From Liquorilactobacillus capillatus DSM 19910 (GTDB taxonomy: Bacteria; Bacillota; Bacilli; Lactobacillales; Lactobacillaceae), in NCBI RefSeq assembly GCF_001434915.1, contig NZ_AZEF01000006.1, forward strand, positions 49,668-113,667: a DNA stretch of 64,000 nt, in the 5' to 3' direction. Shown here piece by piece: positions 1-8,999 of the stretch. Positions within the stretch are counted from its first letter, which is position 1. Each line of letters starts with the position of its first letter. The notes under the pieces were generated by a model. That model did no database searches and had not been told where the DNA came from. It was given only the letters and a program-made list of their open reading frames with translations. The position numbers were made by a program, and so were the translations under genes.

Positions 1-391
1 AATGGCAGTAGAAGAGCAAAAGACCTTTGCACGTGCATTAATTATAAGGGTCGTTTTAAAGGTATCTTTTACAATTGAAGCAGGGTTGAAGGAAAGAATT
101 ATCAACGGGATGTTTTTACAACAGCTGCAAAATGGTTTTCAAAGTAATAAAAATTTATTTTTATACGAAATTATTTTGAAAAATCTTAAGGTTCAACAAA
201 ATAATATTTGGGATATGGAAACAGAGAAAAGGGCTGATAGTCTAGTCTTTCAAGCAAACAATCTCTATCAACTGGCAGATAATCTGGTACAGTACCAATT
301 TATTGAGAAGCACTTTTTACAGTCTGCAACAATAGAAAACATTAAGAATAAGTCAAAAGCTTATCTAGAAACAGAAATGGATGGAGATTAG
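1..391 (+). CDS. yhaO: YhaO-like metallophosphoesterase (SbcD-type nuclease), C-terminal part, cut by window start
   Basis: This is the 3' end of a gene that begins before the window; about 129 codons are present and the first in-window ATG is probably internal. The fragment has no catalytic metallophosphoesterase motif, which would lie upstream, so identity rests mainly on context: it ends 3 bases before a YhaN-type ATPase, the usual yhaO-yhaN-yhaM order in Firmicutes. In that family the phosphoesterase subunit works with an SMC-like ATPase as a DNA nuclease related to SbcCD. The visible part is mostly helical and rich in Leu, Gln and Lys, as expected for the C-terminal cap that contacts the ATPase. 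Confidence 0.7.
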   Translation, partial: MAVEEQKTFARALIIRVVLKVSFTIEAGLKERIINGMFLQQLQNGFQSNKNLFLYEIILKNLKVQQNNIWDMETEKRADSLVFQANNLYQLADNLVQYQFIEKHFLQSATIENIKNKSKAYLETEMDGD

Positions 392-394
392 CTA

Positions 395-2980
395 ATGAAA
401 ATCATAGCTGTTAAAATTTATGGCTTTGGTAAGTGGAGTAACGTGTCCTTTGATTTACAGCAGAATCTAAAATTTATTTATGGTGATAATGAAGCGGGAA
501 AAACAACCTTACGTACTTTTATAACAAGTATTTTATTTGGATTTGCTACAAAACGGACACCGGTTGAGCAATATTATCCTAAAGATGGTTCAAAATATGG
601 TGGAGCCCTTACAATTGAGAATGATGATGGTCAATTTGTTATCGAACGAGTTAAGGGTAGTCACGGAGGGAAGGTCACATTAACAGAAGTCAAAACAGGG
701 AAACAGTGGCCGGCAAGTTTTCTCGAAAAATGGCTTGGACCAGTAACACTTAAAATTTATAATGAAATTTATTGTTTTGATCAGGATTCATTACATTTAA
801 TTGGGTTATTACAACCAGAGGAGCTTGAAAAGAGTCTTTTAAGTGTTGGAACTAGTGGAAGTCAAAAGATTTTTGAAATACAAGCAATAATTCAAAAAAA
901 AGCAGATGAACTGTATAAACCTAGTGGACGAGTGCCACTTTTAAATAAATTATTAAAGCAATATAAGCAAAAGAAGCAAGTGATTAATGAAATTAGAACT
1001 AAAACAAGTATCTTTAGTGAAATTAGTCGGGAAATCTTTCAAAAACTAAAGGAAAAGGAGGAACTTGAAGCTCAGATTGCGGATTGTAACACCAAAACTG
1101 TCCAGCTACAAAAGGCTAAAAGTCTTTGGCCAACATATGTTCAATATCAAGAACTTAATAATAAAAGAACCGAGCAGTCGGATGCTGTTGAAATAACAGC
1201 AGCGAATTATCGTGAAGTTGAGGAAGAGGAATTAACTCTAAATACCGAGAAAAAGATGCTGCAATTAGCAGAAGCTAAGATTGAGACGCTTATTGAGGAA
1301 AAACAACGGTTTGAGTCGGCTGACTTAAAATATTATAATCTGCATGAGGAAGAATTTGAGAACCTTTTTCAACTTCTTAATACCGCGAATGGAACTATTC
1401 AGCGGTTTAGCCAACTTAAACAGCAACTTGATTATTTACAGCAAGAGCAAGATCAGCTGGCTGAGAAGATGAATTGGCACGCAGAAACTTTGCAGGCTTT
1501 TTCTAAATTGAATATGCAACGTTTACTTTTACTTTTAGAACAAGATAAATCTGCTGAAAAGCGAGAAAATATAGGTGCTCAACCACTGACACGAAGAAAG
1601 ACTACAGATAAAGCAGTAACGATACCGCGAGAAGGGCCTGCATTTTTTCTAGAAGGAGGCTTAGCAATAATTTTCTTGCTAGGATTAATGTTGTTGTCAA
1701 ACGGGAGCTTAAAACTTATAATGGCAGCGGGGCTAATGATAACGGGGCTGTTGTTGTATATACAGTTAGTGCATAAAACACCAGAGCGTAAGAAAGAAAT
1801 TCCAAGAGCAGATAATATTAATACCGCGGAAATAACTTCAATGTTAACAGTTGCTGGTAGTAAGTTGCCGCTAACAAGTCTGCGAACTGAACAAGCTGAA
1901 TTACGTCAGTGGTTAGAGTTAACAGCTAAGATCAGATCAAATAAAAATGATTTACAAGAAACTAAAAAGCAACTGGCTATGATTATGCATCAAACGATTT
2001 TTGGTGAAGAAGAATTGAAACTTTCAGCTGATACTTTACAACGAATAGAACAAGTGCAAGCATTTCGGAGGAAGGTAGCACCTTTAGCTCGTAAACAGCG
2101 GGAACACGCACATTTGATAGATTACTATGAGCAAGAAAAGAGAAAGAGACTTGCTCAAGTTACCCAGATAACTGAGCAAATAAAAAAGACGATAGCATTG
2201 ACAGGCTGTCGAGATATAACCATCTTTAAAAAAAGGTATGCAATGCAGCAGGAGCAGCTAAGTGATAAAATTAAATTTACTAGTTTAGAAGGTCAATTGG
2301 ATAAATCAATGTTAGCAATTTTAGAAGCTATACCCAATCAGACTGATTTAGAACTTAAGTGCCAGCAACAAGAGCAGAAACAAATAACTCTTCAAGAACA
2401 GCTAAGAAAGATCATTACCACTGTAACTGAACAGCGGGTACGGTTAGAACAACTAGGACAGTATGATCAACTACCGCTTTTAGAGCAGGAATTAACTAAT
2501 CTTCAAACGGAGATTATCGAACAAGCTGAAGATTGGGTTGCATTTAACGCGGCAAAACAATGGCTTAAGCGTATTTTAGAATTATCCACTCAAAGTAGTT
2601 TACCGGATGTAATTCAACTGGCACAACAATACTTTTCATATTTAACTGGAAAGCATTTCGAAAAAATAATACTTTCAAAAGGGCGTCTTAAGCTGATTAA
2701 CAGAGAACAAGTTGCTTATGAAGTGGGTGAACTATCACGAGCGACTACTGAACAACTGTATATAGCGCTACGCTTTGCTTTTATTGTTAAGTTAAATAAG
2801 AAATATCGCTTACCGTTGATGATAGACGATGCCCTGGTGAACTTTGATAAATATCGAAAAGAAGCTATGATAGCTTTACTGCGGAAAATTAGTAAAGAAA
2901 CACAAGTTTTATGTTTTACAATCGATATTGAGACAATTTATGATAAGGTTAGTGAAGAAGAAATTTTAATGATCGGTTAG
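395..2980 (+). CDS. yhaN: YhaN-like SMC/SbcC-type AAA ATPase with central coiled coils and a membrane hairpin
   Basis: The 861-residue product has an N-terminal ATP-binding half with Walker A GDNEAGKTT near residues 30-38, long Gln/Glu/Lys-rich coiled-coil stretches on both sides, and a C-terminal half with a Walker B-like segment (PLMIDDALVNFD) near residue 810. Around residues 414-457 there are two adjacent hydrophobic helices, so the protein may be membrane-anchored in the middle, a feature I associate with YhaN homologues and not with SbcC. It starts 3 bases after yhaO and is followed 22 bases later by yhaM, so the three are probably co-transcribed. Role in DNA end processing is inferred from the family. 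Confidence 0.85.
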   Translation: MKIIAVKIYGFGKWSNVSFDLQQNLKFIYGDNEAGKTTLRTFITSILFGFATKRTPVEQYYPKDGSKYGGALTIENDDGQFVIERVKGSHGGKVTLTEVKTGKQWPASFLEKWLGPVTLKIYNEIYCFDQDSLHLIGLLQPEELEKSLLSVGTSGSQKIFEIQAIIQKKADELYKPSGRVPLLNKLLKQYKQKKQVINEIRTKTSIFSEISREIFQKLKEKEELEAQIADCNTKTVQLQKAKSLWPTYVQYQELNNKRTEQSDAVEITAANYREVEEEELTLNTEKKMLQLAEAKIETLIEEKQRFESADLKYYNLHEEEFENLFQLLNTANGTIQRFSQLKQQLDYLQQEQDQLAEKMNWHAETLQAFSKLNMQRLLLLLEQDKSAEKRENIGAQPLTRRKTTDKAVTIPREGPAFFLEGGLAIIFLLGLMLLSNGSLKLIMAAGLMITGLLLYIQLVHKTPERKKEIPRADNINTAEITSMLTVAGSKLPLTSLRTEQAELRQWLELTAKIRSNKNDLQETKKQLAMIMHQTIFGEEELKLSADTLQRIEQVQAFRRKVAPLARKQREHAHLIDYYEQEKRKRLAQVTQITEQIKKTIALTGCRDITIFKKRYAMQQEQLSDKIKFTSLEGQLDKSMLAILEAIPNQTDLELKCQQQEQKQITLQEQLRKIITTVTEQRVRLEQLGQYDQLPLLEQELTNLQTEIIEQAEDWVAFNAAKQWLKRILELSTQSSLPDVIQLAQQYFSYLTGKHFEKIILSKGRLKLINREQVAYEVGELSRATTEQLYIALRFAFIVKLNKKYRLPLMIDDALVNFDKYRKEAMIALLRKISKETQVLCFTIDIETIYDKVSEEEILMIG

Positions 2981-3002
2981 GAATGGAGAGGCAGGAGTAG
3001 GA

Positions 3003-3983
3003 ATGAAGGAAAAAAAGATCTATGATTATATTATTGATGAAAACATGGAATTGTTCGTTCTCATTAAATCAGCTGATGTGAGACTGGCTAAAAATGGTAA
3101 GAAGTTTATTGCGTTTAATTTTTCTGATAGTTCAGGAGAAATCAGTGCTAAGTTTTGGGATGCGTCAGAAGAAGATATAGCCAACTTTAAACCAGGTAAA
3201 ATTATTCTCTTAAAAGGGAAAAGAGAGGTCTATCAGAATAATCCACAAATAAAAATTTATCATATCCGACTGGTTTCTGCAGAAGAAGGACTGAAGCCAG
3301 AAGACTTTGTTAAAAAAGCACCTCTTTCAAAAGATGATATGGAGAAGGAGTTTAATCAAGCACTTTTTGAGATCACAAATCCAAGTTGGAACCGAGTCGT
3401 AAGGTTCTTATTGCATAAATATCATGATCAGTTTTTTAGTTTCCCAGCTGCTAAAAAAAACCATCATGCTTTTGATGGTGGGCTGGCTTTCCACACATTA
3501 TCAATGTTGCGTTTAGCACATACGATTGCTAAACAGTATGCGGATATAATTAACGCACCTTTACTATATGCTGGTGCAATTCTTCATGATCTTGGGAAAA
3601 CGATTGAACTTTCAGGTCCAATCGCGACGAAGTATACACTTGAAGGTAATTTGATTGGTCACATTGTTTTAGTTGACGAGGAGATTGTTAAGGCTTGTCA
3701 GCAGTTAAAGATTGATCTGGCTAGTGAAGATATGATTTTATTGCGGCATATGATTCTTGCACATCATGGTTTATTAGAATATGGTTCTCCAGTTCGACCA
3801 CACTTGCTTGAAGCAGAAGTTTTACATCAAATTGATGAGCTTGATGCTTCAATACAAATGCTCCGCGGAACATTAGCACACACAGAGCCAGGAAATTTCT
3901 CAGAACGTATTTTTGGTATGGATGGGCGTAATTTTTATCGCCCACAAGAAAAGGTCCAATCTGATGAAATAATAAAAGATTAA
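3003..3983 (+). CDS. yhaM: 3'-5' exoribonuclease YhaM (OB fold plus HD domain)
   Basis: The 326-residue protein matches YhaM layout and length: an N-terminal OB-fold nucleic-acid binding domain (about residues 15-95, with the ISAKFWD-type strand) followed by an HD phosphohydrolase-type domain. The metal-binding HD pair is seen as ILHDLGK near residue 195, with an upstream His (AFHTLSML) and downstream HMILAHHG. YhaM trims RNA and also single-stranded DNA 3' ends in Bacillus; here that is inferred. The ribosome binding site GGCAGGAG lies just before the ATG. It ends the yhaO-yhaN-yhaM unit. Confidence 0.92.
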   Translation: MKEKKIYDYIIDENMELFVLIKSADVRLAKNGKKFIAFNFSDSSGEISAKFWDASEEDIANFKPGKIILLKGKREVYQNNPQIKIYHIRLVSAEEGLKPEDFVKKAPLSKDDMEKEFNQALFEITNPSWNRVVRFLLHKYHDQFFSFPAAKKNHHAFDGGLAFHTLSMLRLAHTIAKQYADIINAPLLYAGAILHDLGKTIELSGPIATKYTLEGNLIGHIVLVDEEIVKACQQLKIDLASEDMILLRHMILAHHGLLEYGSPVRPHLLEAEVLHQIDELDASIQMLRGTLAHTEPGNFSERIFGMDGRNFYRPQEKVQSDEIIKD

Positions 3984-3998
3984 GATGAACAGGGGGCA

Positions 3999-4069
3999 CG
4001 TGGTCTCGTCTTTTTAGTAAGTAAGCATAGCTAACACTTACTAGGAGAAATAGGAAAGTATAAACCACG
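3999..4069. repeat. Nested inverted repeat after yhaM
   Basis: An outer pair CGTGGT (3999-4004) and ACCACG (4064-4069) encloses an inner pair AGTAAGT (4016-4022) and ACTTACT (4036-4042). It lies between the yhaM stop codon and the strong terminator at 4086. It has no ORF with a ribosome binding site. Function unknown; it could be a structured 3' end. Confidence 0.4.
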
Positions 4070-4085
4070 AAATTATTACAAACTT

Positions 4086-4131
4086 AAAAGGCTAGGTCAA
4101 AATGAAGTATTTCATTTTGACCTAGCCTTTT
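4086..4131. terminator. Bidirectional rho-independent terminator between yhaM and prsA
   Basis: A perfect 21-base inverted repeat (4086-4106 against 4111-4131) with a four-base loop begins with AAAA and ends with TTTT, so it can end transcripts from both strands. It sits between the convergent yhaM and prsA genes. Confidence 0.92.
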
Positions 4132-4144
4132 AAATTATCTATTT

Positions 4145-5023
4145 TTAATTACTTGAACTTGATGTTGAAAGGTAATTAGAGAGAACATCTTTCAAGTCTT
4201 TATCCTTGATTGAAACGTTGCCTTTCTTCAAGACTTTAGAAACAATACTCTGAAGTGAAGAAGAATTATTCATCTTATTATCAATGATTTGTGTTTTCAA
4301 TTCAGCAGTATGATCAGACATCTTGCCTTTAGCAGGTTTTTTAACGGATTTGATAACATGGTAACCATAACTTGTTTTAACAGGTTCTTTTGTATACTCA
4401 CCTTGTTTCAATGCAAAAGCAGCTTTTTTGAAAGTTGAATCTAAAGAAGTATCTGTATTGTCGAAAGCTGAGAGCTGACCGCCCTTGGATTTAGATGCAG
4501 TATCTGTTGAATACTGTTTAGCAAGCTTAGTGAAATCTCCACCGCTTTGTAATTTTTTAATAATTTCTTGAGCAGTAGCCTTTTTAGCTACGAGAATGTG
4601 AGCAACAGTCGTTTTAGGCTCATATGATTTCCATTGCTTTTCAAGTTGTTTATTAGTGATTTTAGTGTTTGCTTTAACGGCTTCACGTAATAGCAAACTT
4701 GAACGAATTTGTTTTTTTAAACTAGATTTCGTCATACCATTTTGTGAAAGAACAGAACTAAATGATGAACCATACTGATCTTTATAATCATCGAACTGTT
4801 TAGTAACCTTCTTATCAGAAACTTTATCACCATACTGTTTTTCAAGAACTTTATCTAAAATCATCTGCTGTAGAATTTGTTTACCAGATGAGGTTTTTTT
4901 CATACTATTATAATACTCACTTTCAGTAATCTTACCACCCGAAGTTGTCGCAACAGTTTTTGAACATGCTGCGAGACTCATTGTCATAAGTACTCCTGCA
5001 ATACCAAGAACCCATTTTTTCAT
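4145..5023 (-). CDS. prsA: Foldase lipoprotein PrsA (parvulin-type peptidyl-prolyl isomerase)
   Basis: The 292-residue product starts with a lipoprotein signal peptide: Lys-Lys, a hydrophobic stretch, then lipobox LAAC with the acylated Cys near residue 20. A parvulin (PpiC) domain spans roughly residues 135-230 (starting [13 protein letters not shown] and including GGQLSAFD and YGYHVIK). The flanking helical regions and the Ser-rich tail fit the PrsA chaperone family. It folds secreted proteins at the outer face of the membrane. The ribosome binding site AGGATG precedes the ATG. It is transcribed separately from the hit gene upstream, because a terminator at 5120-5170 separates them. Confidence 0.95.
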   Translation of the reverse strand: MKKWVLGIAGVLMTMSLAACSKTVATTSGGKITESEYYNSMKKTSSGKQILQQMILDKVLEKQYGDKVSDKKVTKQFDDYKDQYGSSFSSVLSQNGMTKSSLKKQIRSSLLLREAVKANTKITNKQLEKQWKSYEPKTTVAHILVAKKATAQEIIKKLQSGGDFTKLAKQYSTDTASKSKGGQLSAFDNTDTSLDSTFKKAAFALKQGEYTKEPVKTSYGYHVIKSVKKPAKGKMSDHTAELKTQIIDNKMNNSSSLQSIVSKVLKKGNVSIKDKDLKDVLSNYLSTSSSSN

Positions 5024-5119
5024 TATCTAAAACACATCCTATTCATAATTTTTCTTCGTATACCTATAGAAAAAAAGTATACAAACTAACGTTAATAACT
5101 ATAACACAAACGCAATAAA

Positions 5120-5170
5120 AGATTGGATAAAATGAAAAAGTTTAACGAAACTTCAGCTTTTATCCAATCT
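5120..5170 (-). terminator. Terminator of the hit operon
   Basis: A 13-base inverted repeat, 5120-5132 against 5158-5170, is followed on the minus strand by a T-rich run (TTTTATT). It lies downstream of the small membrane protein gene and upstream of prsA. Confidence 0.8.
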
Positions 5171-5200
5171 CAAATAAAAATAAGCGCTCTAACAGCTTGG

Positions 5201-5500
5201 CTATGAATGTTCTTTCTCTAACTTATCGAGATGAGGCTTGATTAGAAATTGAAATTCAGAAATCTCATCTGCTAGTTCATCTAAAATAGGGGAGTACTTG
5301 TCAACATCGTGCATGAGGCGTTTTAGATTAGCAGAAACATCCTCGGTTTTTTCAATAACTGCTGTAAGATTGTCCTTTAGCTCAGTTGAACGTTCCTTTG
5401 TTTGTTGCAGTTTATACAGCAGTTGATGCCGTGAATAGTATGCTGCAACACCAGTACTGATAACTAAGCCGAGTAGCTTTACTTTTGTACTTGTTTTCAA
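5201..5500 (-). CDS. Small YtxH-like membrane-anchored coiled-coil protein, function unknown
   Basis: A 99-residue protein with one N-terminal hydrophobic helix (about residues 8-22, VKLLGLVISTGVAAYY) followed by a helical, charged stretch with heptad-like spacing. I do not recognise a specific function; small YtxH-like or similar proteins are often found next to HIT genes in lactobacilli. The likely start is TTG, 10 bases after AAGGAG, which overlaps the end of the upstream hit gene, so the two are probably translated from one mRNA. An orientation with the N terminus in the membrane and the coiled coil in the cytoplasm or outside cannot be decided. Confidence 0.7.
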   Translation of the reverse strand: MKTSTKVKLLGLVISTGVAAYYSRHQLLYKLQQTKERSTELKDNLTAVIEKTEDVSANLKRLMHDVDKYSPILDELADEISEFQFLIKPHLDKLEKEHS

Positions 5501-5507
5501 GACACTG

Positions 5508-5936
5508 TCACTCCTTAAGTTGTTCTTTTATTTGAGCAGCAATTTCAGTTAATTGTTCCTGACTGTATTTATTTGAATTATCTGCAAAGACCATTTTGAA
5601 ATCATCCCTTTTAGAATAACGTGGAATGAGATGGAAATGGGAGTGAAAAACAGATTGATATGCGACAGCGCCATTATTATTAACGACATTCATTCCCACG
5701 ATTGAGTCATCGCTAGCTTTTATAGCTCGTGCAATTTTAGGGATACGTGTAAAAACATCTGCAGCTAAACTTGTGTCATATTCAAAAAGATCAGCAACGT
5801 GTTTTTTAGGGATAACCAGAGTGTGTCCCGGCGTAGTCTGTGAAATATCTAGGAAAGCTTTAACACATTCATCTTCGTAGACTGTAGTGCTGGGGATTTC
5901 ACCAGTAATAATTTTACAAAAAATACAATTTTCCAT
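5508..5936 (-). CDS. hit: HIT family nucleotide hydrolase
   Basis: A 142-residue protein with the histidine-triad motif HSHFHLIPR near residues 98-106 and a short zinc-binding-like CIFCK at residues 4-8. Length and layout match Hit/HinT proteins, which hydrolyse nucleoside phosphoramidates such as AMP-lysine. The physiological substrate here is unknown. The start ATG has an AGAAGG ribosome binding site upstream. The gene is divergent from ecsA, the same neighbourhood as in Bacillus (hit next to ecsAB, with prsA nearby), which supports the ecs calls. Confidence 0.93.
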   Translation of the reverse strand: MENCIFCKIITGEIPSTTVYEDECVKAFLDISQTTPGHTLVIPKKHVADLFEYDTSLAADVFTRIPKIARAIKASDDSIVGMNVVNNNGAVAYQSVFHSHFHLIPRYSKRDDFKMVFADNSNKYSQEQLTEIAAQIKEQLKE

Positions 5937-6026
5937 ACTTATGACCTTCTTTCAAACATCTTCACAGTAAGTATACACTATCTCAGGCTGCTGAGGCTTC
6001 CTTTTAAACTAGTGGATTAAAAAAAT

Positions 6027-6036
6027 ATGCTATAAT
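6027..6036 (+). promoter_or_regulatory. Extended -10 promoter element for ecsA
   Basis: TATGCTATAAT carries a TGN extension directly before TATAAT (6031-6036). No good -35 hexamer is seen at 16-18 bases upstream, which is usual for extended -10 promoters. It lies 38 bases before the ecsA start. Confidence 0.6.
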
Positions 6037-6073
6037 ATCTCTAAGAAAAAAGCTGAAAGGAACAGAGAGCATA

Positions 6074-6814
6074 ATGACATTAAAAGTTAGTAATTTAGTT
6101 GGAGGTTATTCCCAAATACCGGTTTTAAAAAATGTCTCTTTTGAAGTACACACAGGCCAGGTTGTGGGGTTGATAGGGTTAAACGGTGCAGGAAAGTCAA
6201 CAACGATTAATCATGTTATTGGCTTATTAACACCACAAAGTGGAAAAATTACGATTGATGGGATAACTCTTCAAGAAAATCCGGAAAGTTATAAAAGTAA
6301 AATCGCTTATATTCCTGAAATACCTGTTTTATATCAGGAGTTAACTTTGAAAGAACATATCGATTTGACGATTATGGCTTATAATTTAGAAAGAGAAAAA
6401 GCTTGGGTACGAGCACAAAGACTACTTAAAACATTTAGATTAGCTAACAAATTAGAATGGTTCCCAGCTAATTTCTCCAAGGGTATGAAGCAAAAGGTAA
6501 TGATCGTTTGTGCTTTTTTAACAGAGGCGAAACTATATGTCATTGATGAACCATTCTTGGGGTTGGATCCATTGGCAACTAGAGATTTGTTAAATCTAAT
6601 TGAAAGTGAACGGCAACGAGGGGCGGCAGTATTAATGTCAACTCATGTTTTAAGTACAGCGCAAGAATATTGTAACTACTTTGTCCTTTTACACCAAGGA
6701 AAAGTGAGAATACAGGGAACATTTGCGGAATTAAGAGAGGCCTATCAAAATCAGCAAGCTGATTTAACTGAAATTTATTTGGGATTAACACAGGAAGTGA
6801 CTGAACATGAATGA
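6074..6814 (+). CDS. ecsA: ABC transporter ATP-binding protein EcsA
   Basis: A 246-residue ABC ATPase: Walker A GLNGAGKST near residues 36-44, signature-like FSKGMKQK near residue 137, Walker B LYVIDEP near 156-162, followed by LGLDP, and a switch His in STHVLS. Together with the downstream membrane protein it forms the EcsAB exporter. In Bacillus and Staphylococcus this transporter influences protein secretion and processing, but its cargo is debated. The stop of ecsA overlaps the start of ecsB by 8 bases, so translation is coupled. Position next to hit and prsA supports the name. Confidence 0.92.
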   Translation: MTLKVSNLVGGYSQIPVLKNVSFEVHTGQVVGLIGLNGAGKSTTINHVIGLLTPQSGKITIDGITLQENPESYKSKIAYIPEIPVLYQELTLKEHIDLTIMAYNLEREKAWVRAQRLLKTFRLANKLEWFPANFSKGMKQKVMIVCAFLTEAKLYVIDEPFLGLDPLATRDLLNLIESERQRGAAVLMSTHVLSTAQEYCNYFVLLHQGKVRIQGTFAELREAYQNQQADLTEIYLGLTQEVTEHE

Positions 6815-8021
6815 TTTATGGAGCGTACGTTTAAAGAAATACCAGCAGATACTGCTGCGTTACTCAAAGTTTGTCTTAAATGACCATTTTGTACTTGCAT
6901 TGTTGTTTTTTACTGGTGGGTTGGGGCTAGGCTATTCCAATTTTCTTAAGTCATTGCCTAGTACGATAGTTTGGTGGAGCAGACCTTTAATAGTCATTAT
7001 TCTGGTTCTTGTGCTCCAGCTTGGAAGTCTAGTTTCTCTTTTAGAGAAGCCCGATACAGTTTTTTTACTACCTCTTGAAAATAAAATGTTTTTCTTCCTT
7101 AAATATGCTTTCAGATATTCCTTCTCAGCCGGAGTTATAATACAGTCACTTTGTTTTTTGGTGGCAGTACCCTTTTTAGGACGAGGAATCCATCTAACCA
7201 TCATAGAAATTTTCTTACTTTGGCTAACACAGCTATTGTTAAAGGCACTTTACCTTGAGCGGCTGCTTCTTAGTGGTTATAACGATTATTTTGATCGTTG
7301 GTGGATCAAATTACTTTTTGAATTTATTGGGCCGCTGGTAGTTCTTTTAGTGGCAGTTTATCTCAGCGGATGGGTGGCATTGTTAGTTGTATTTAGCACA
7401 TTAATAGTAGTGCATTGGCAGCTTAGAAAAGCAGTGGTTCACTATGTCTTCCGTTGGAATAGAATGTTGCAACTTGAGGATCACCGGTTGCGCAGCCTTT
7501 ATCGCTTTATCAATCTTTTTACAGATGTGCCCCAGATTAAGGGAAAGGTTTATCGTTTTAAATTACTTGATACTTATTTACCGCAAATAAAAACACCAAA
7601 AAATATTTTCAAGTTTTTATACTGGCGATCATTAGTTAGAAAAGGTGAATATAGCAGTTTATATTTAAGGTTGACCTTACTTGGATGCACTATCCTAATG
7701 TTTATATCAAATAGTATTTTAGCCCTTCTTTTGACAGCTTTATTTCTCTATTTAATCGGTTTCCAATTATTCCCCCTTTATCATGATTATGATGATATTG
7801 TTTTTATGCATATCTACCCTCTGCAAGAGGGTAAACAACTTATTAATTTTAGACAAGTTCTGCGGACCTTACTGGTCATAACAAGTATTTTCTTATTTGG
7901 AGCTAGCATAATTGCTGGTCATTCTATCGTGGAGCTGTTAGAAATAGCAGGAATAATAATTTTAATGATAGTCTTCCTAACGGGTAACTTCTTGACAAAA
8001 CGTGCAGTAAAAAATACTTGA
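6807..8021 (+). CDS. ecsB: ABC transporter permease EcsB
   Basis: A 404-residue integral membrane protein with several hydrophobic helices in two groups: residues about 25-200 and about 285-395, separated by a charged loop. The middle segment LPQIKTPKNIFKFLYWRSLVRKGEY resembles the EcsB cytoplasmic loop. It has no signal peptide or enzymatic motif. It is the membrane partner of EcsA, with an overlapping start. The stop codon lies inside the promoter proposed for the next gene. Confidence 0.9.
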   Translation: MNDLWSVRLKKYQQILLRYSKFVLNDHFVLALLFFTGGLGLGYSNFLKSLPSTIVWWSRPLIVIILVLVLQLGSLVSLLEKPDTVFLLPLENKMFFFLKYAFRYSFSAGVIIQSLCFLVAVPFLGRGIHLTIIEIFLLWLTQLLLKALYLERLLLSGYNDYFDRWWIKLLFEFIGPLVVLLVAVYLSGWVALLVVFSTLIVVHWQLRKAVVHYVFRWNRMLQLEDHRLRSLYRFINLFTDVPQIKGKVYRFKLLDTYLPQIKTPKNIFKFLYWRSLVRKGEYSSLYLRLTLLGCTILMFISNSILALLLTALFLYLIGFQLFPLYHDYDDIVFMHIYPLQEGKQLINFRQVLRTLLVITSIFLFGASIIAGHSIVELLEIAGIIILMIVFLTGNFLTKRAVKNT

Positions 8022-8046
8022 CACTTAGTGGATGAGTTTGTAGACT
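8018..8046 (+). promoter_or_regulatory. Sigma-A-type promoter for the phosphotransferase gene
   Basis: TTGACA (8018-8023), 17-base spacer, TAGACT (8041-8046). The -35 overlaps the ecsB stop codon. The start codon of the next gene is 39 bases downstream of the -10. Confidence 0.5.
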
Positions 8047-8084
8047 TATACTAGTTAGGTATCGTATAGAGGAGACTGACCAAT

Positions 8085-8879
8085 ATGGATTTCAGACTGG
8101 ATGACGGTTGGCAGATCCATCCAATTGGCGGCAACACTGGTATGGCATATGTGGGGACGAAAGAGCAGGAAAAGCTTTTTATAAAGCGAAATACTTCGCC
8201 TTTTTTAGCAGCTCTTTCATTAGAAGAGATAACCCCACGGCTAGTATGGACCCGGCATATTTCAACAGGGGATACATTAACAGCTCAGGAGTGGCTTAAC
8301 GGTCGGTGTTTGACTCGCGAGGAAATGAAAGATAAGCGAGTTACAGGACTGTTGCGGCGGGTACATGATTCTAATGTACTTAAGAAAATGCTGCTTCAAG
8401 TTGGGGGCTGTTATGTTTTCCCTGAGGATTTGCTAGCAGATTACTTTCGGGGGTTAAGCAGTTCTTTAAGGCAACACCCGTTACTAAAAGATGTCGCTAA
8501 TAGGTTAAGATCACATCAACCAAAGTTTGCTCACCAAGACTATCGTGTTTGTCATGGTGATTTGAATCATAAAAATTGGTTATTATCAGATTCAAATCGT
8601 TTGTATTTAGTTGATTGGGAATCGGCTACTTTAGCTGACCCAGCTATGGATTTGAGTATGTTAATGTGTCAGTATGTCCCACGTAAGGATTGGAAAAAAT
8701 GGTTGATGGTTAATTTTGAAAAGGATTTAACAGATTCTTTTCAACAGCGTATAACATGGTATTGTATGTTGAATTTATTATTATCAATCAAGCATCAGTG
8801 CGAGCGTGGTCATTTCATGGAAATGAACCAAGACATCTTAAAGCTTGCTGACATATCAAAAGAACAGGGATTTATCTAA
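8085..8879 (+). CDS. ytmP: YtmP-like aminoglycoside/choline phosphotransferase-fold protein
   Basis: A 264-residue protein kinase-like phosphotransferase (APH/choline kinase fold). The catalytic loop is HGDLNHKNWLL near residues 157-167 and the metal-binding DFG-like segment is LVDWESA near 176-182. YtmP of Bacillus lies in the same place, just upstream of trmB. The substrate is not known. An antibiotic-resistance role is unlikely given the conserved housekeeping context. A ribosome binding site GAGGAGA precedes the ATG. A terminator follows at 8932. Confidence 0.85.
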   Translation: MDFRLDDGWQIHPIGGNTGMAYVGTKEQEKLFIKRNTSPFLAALSLEEITPRLVWTRHISTGDTLTAQEWLNGRCLTREEMKDKRVTGLLRRVHDSNVLKKMLLQVGGCYVFPEDLLADYFRGLSSSLRQHPLLKDVANRLRSHQPKFAHQDYRVCHGDLNHKNWLLSDSNRLYLVDWESATLADPAMDLSMLMCQYVPRKDWKKWLMVNFEKDLTDSFQQRITWYCMLNLLLSIKHQCERGHFMEMNQDILKLADISKEQGFI

Positions 8880-8931
8880 GCTTTTAAGCAGATTTATCTC
8901 CTAGTTAAATTAAGAGTTTTAATGTTATAGT

Positions 8932-8970
8932 AGGCTGAAACAAACTATTTTTGTTCCGGCTTTTTTATTT
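8932..8970 (+). terminator. Terminator after ytmP
   Basis: An approximately 12-base stem with one mismatch and G-U pairs (8933-8944 against about 8949-8961) is followed by TTTTTTATTTTT. It stands only 30 bases before the trmB start, so trmB needs its own promoter or readthrough. Confidence 0.75.
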
Positions 8971-8999
8971 TTAAGTAATTAAGTTATAGGAGGTAAGTT

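Noticed and set aside
3721..4068. 115-codon minus-strand ORF over the 3' end of yhaM
   Set aside because: Overlaps the HD domain of yhaM for most of its length, no ribosome binding site and no family resemblance.
8085..8879. Aminoglycoside resistance gene
   Set aside because: The APH-like fold is real, but the conserved place before trmB and the divergence from resistance enzymes point to the housekeeping YtmP family.
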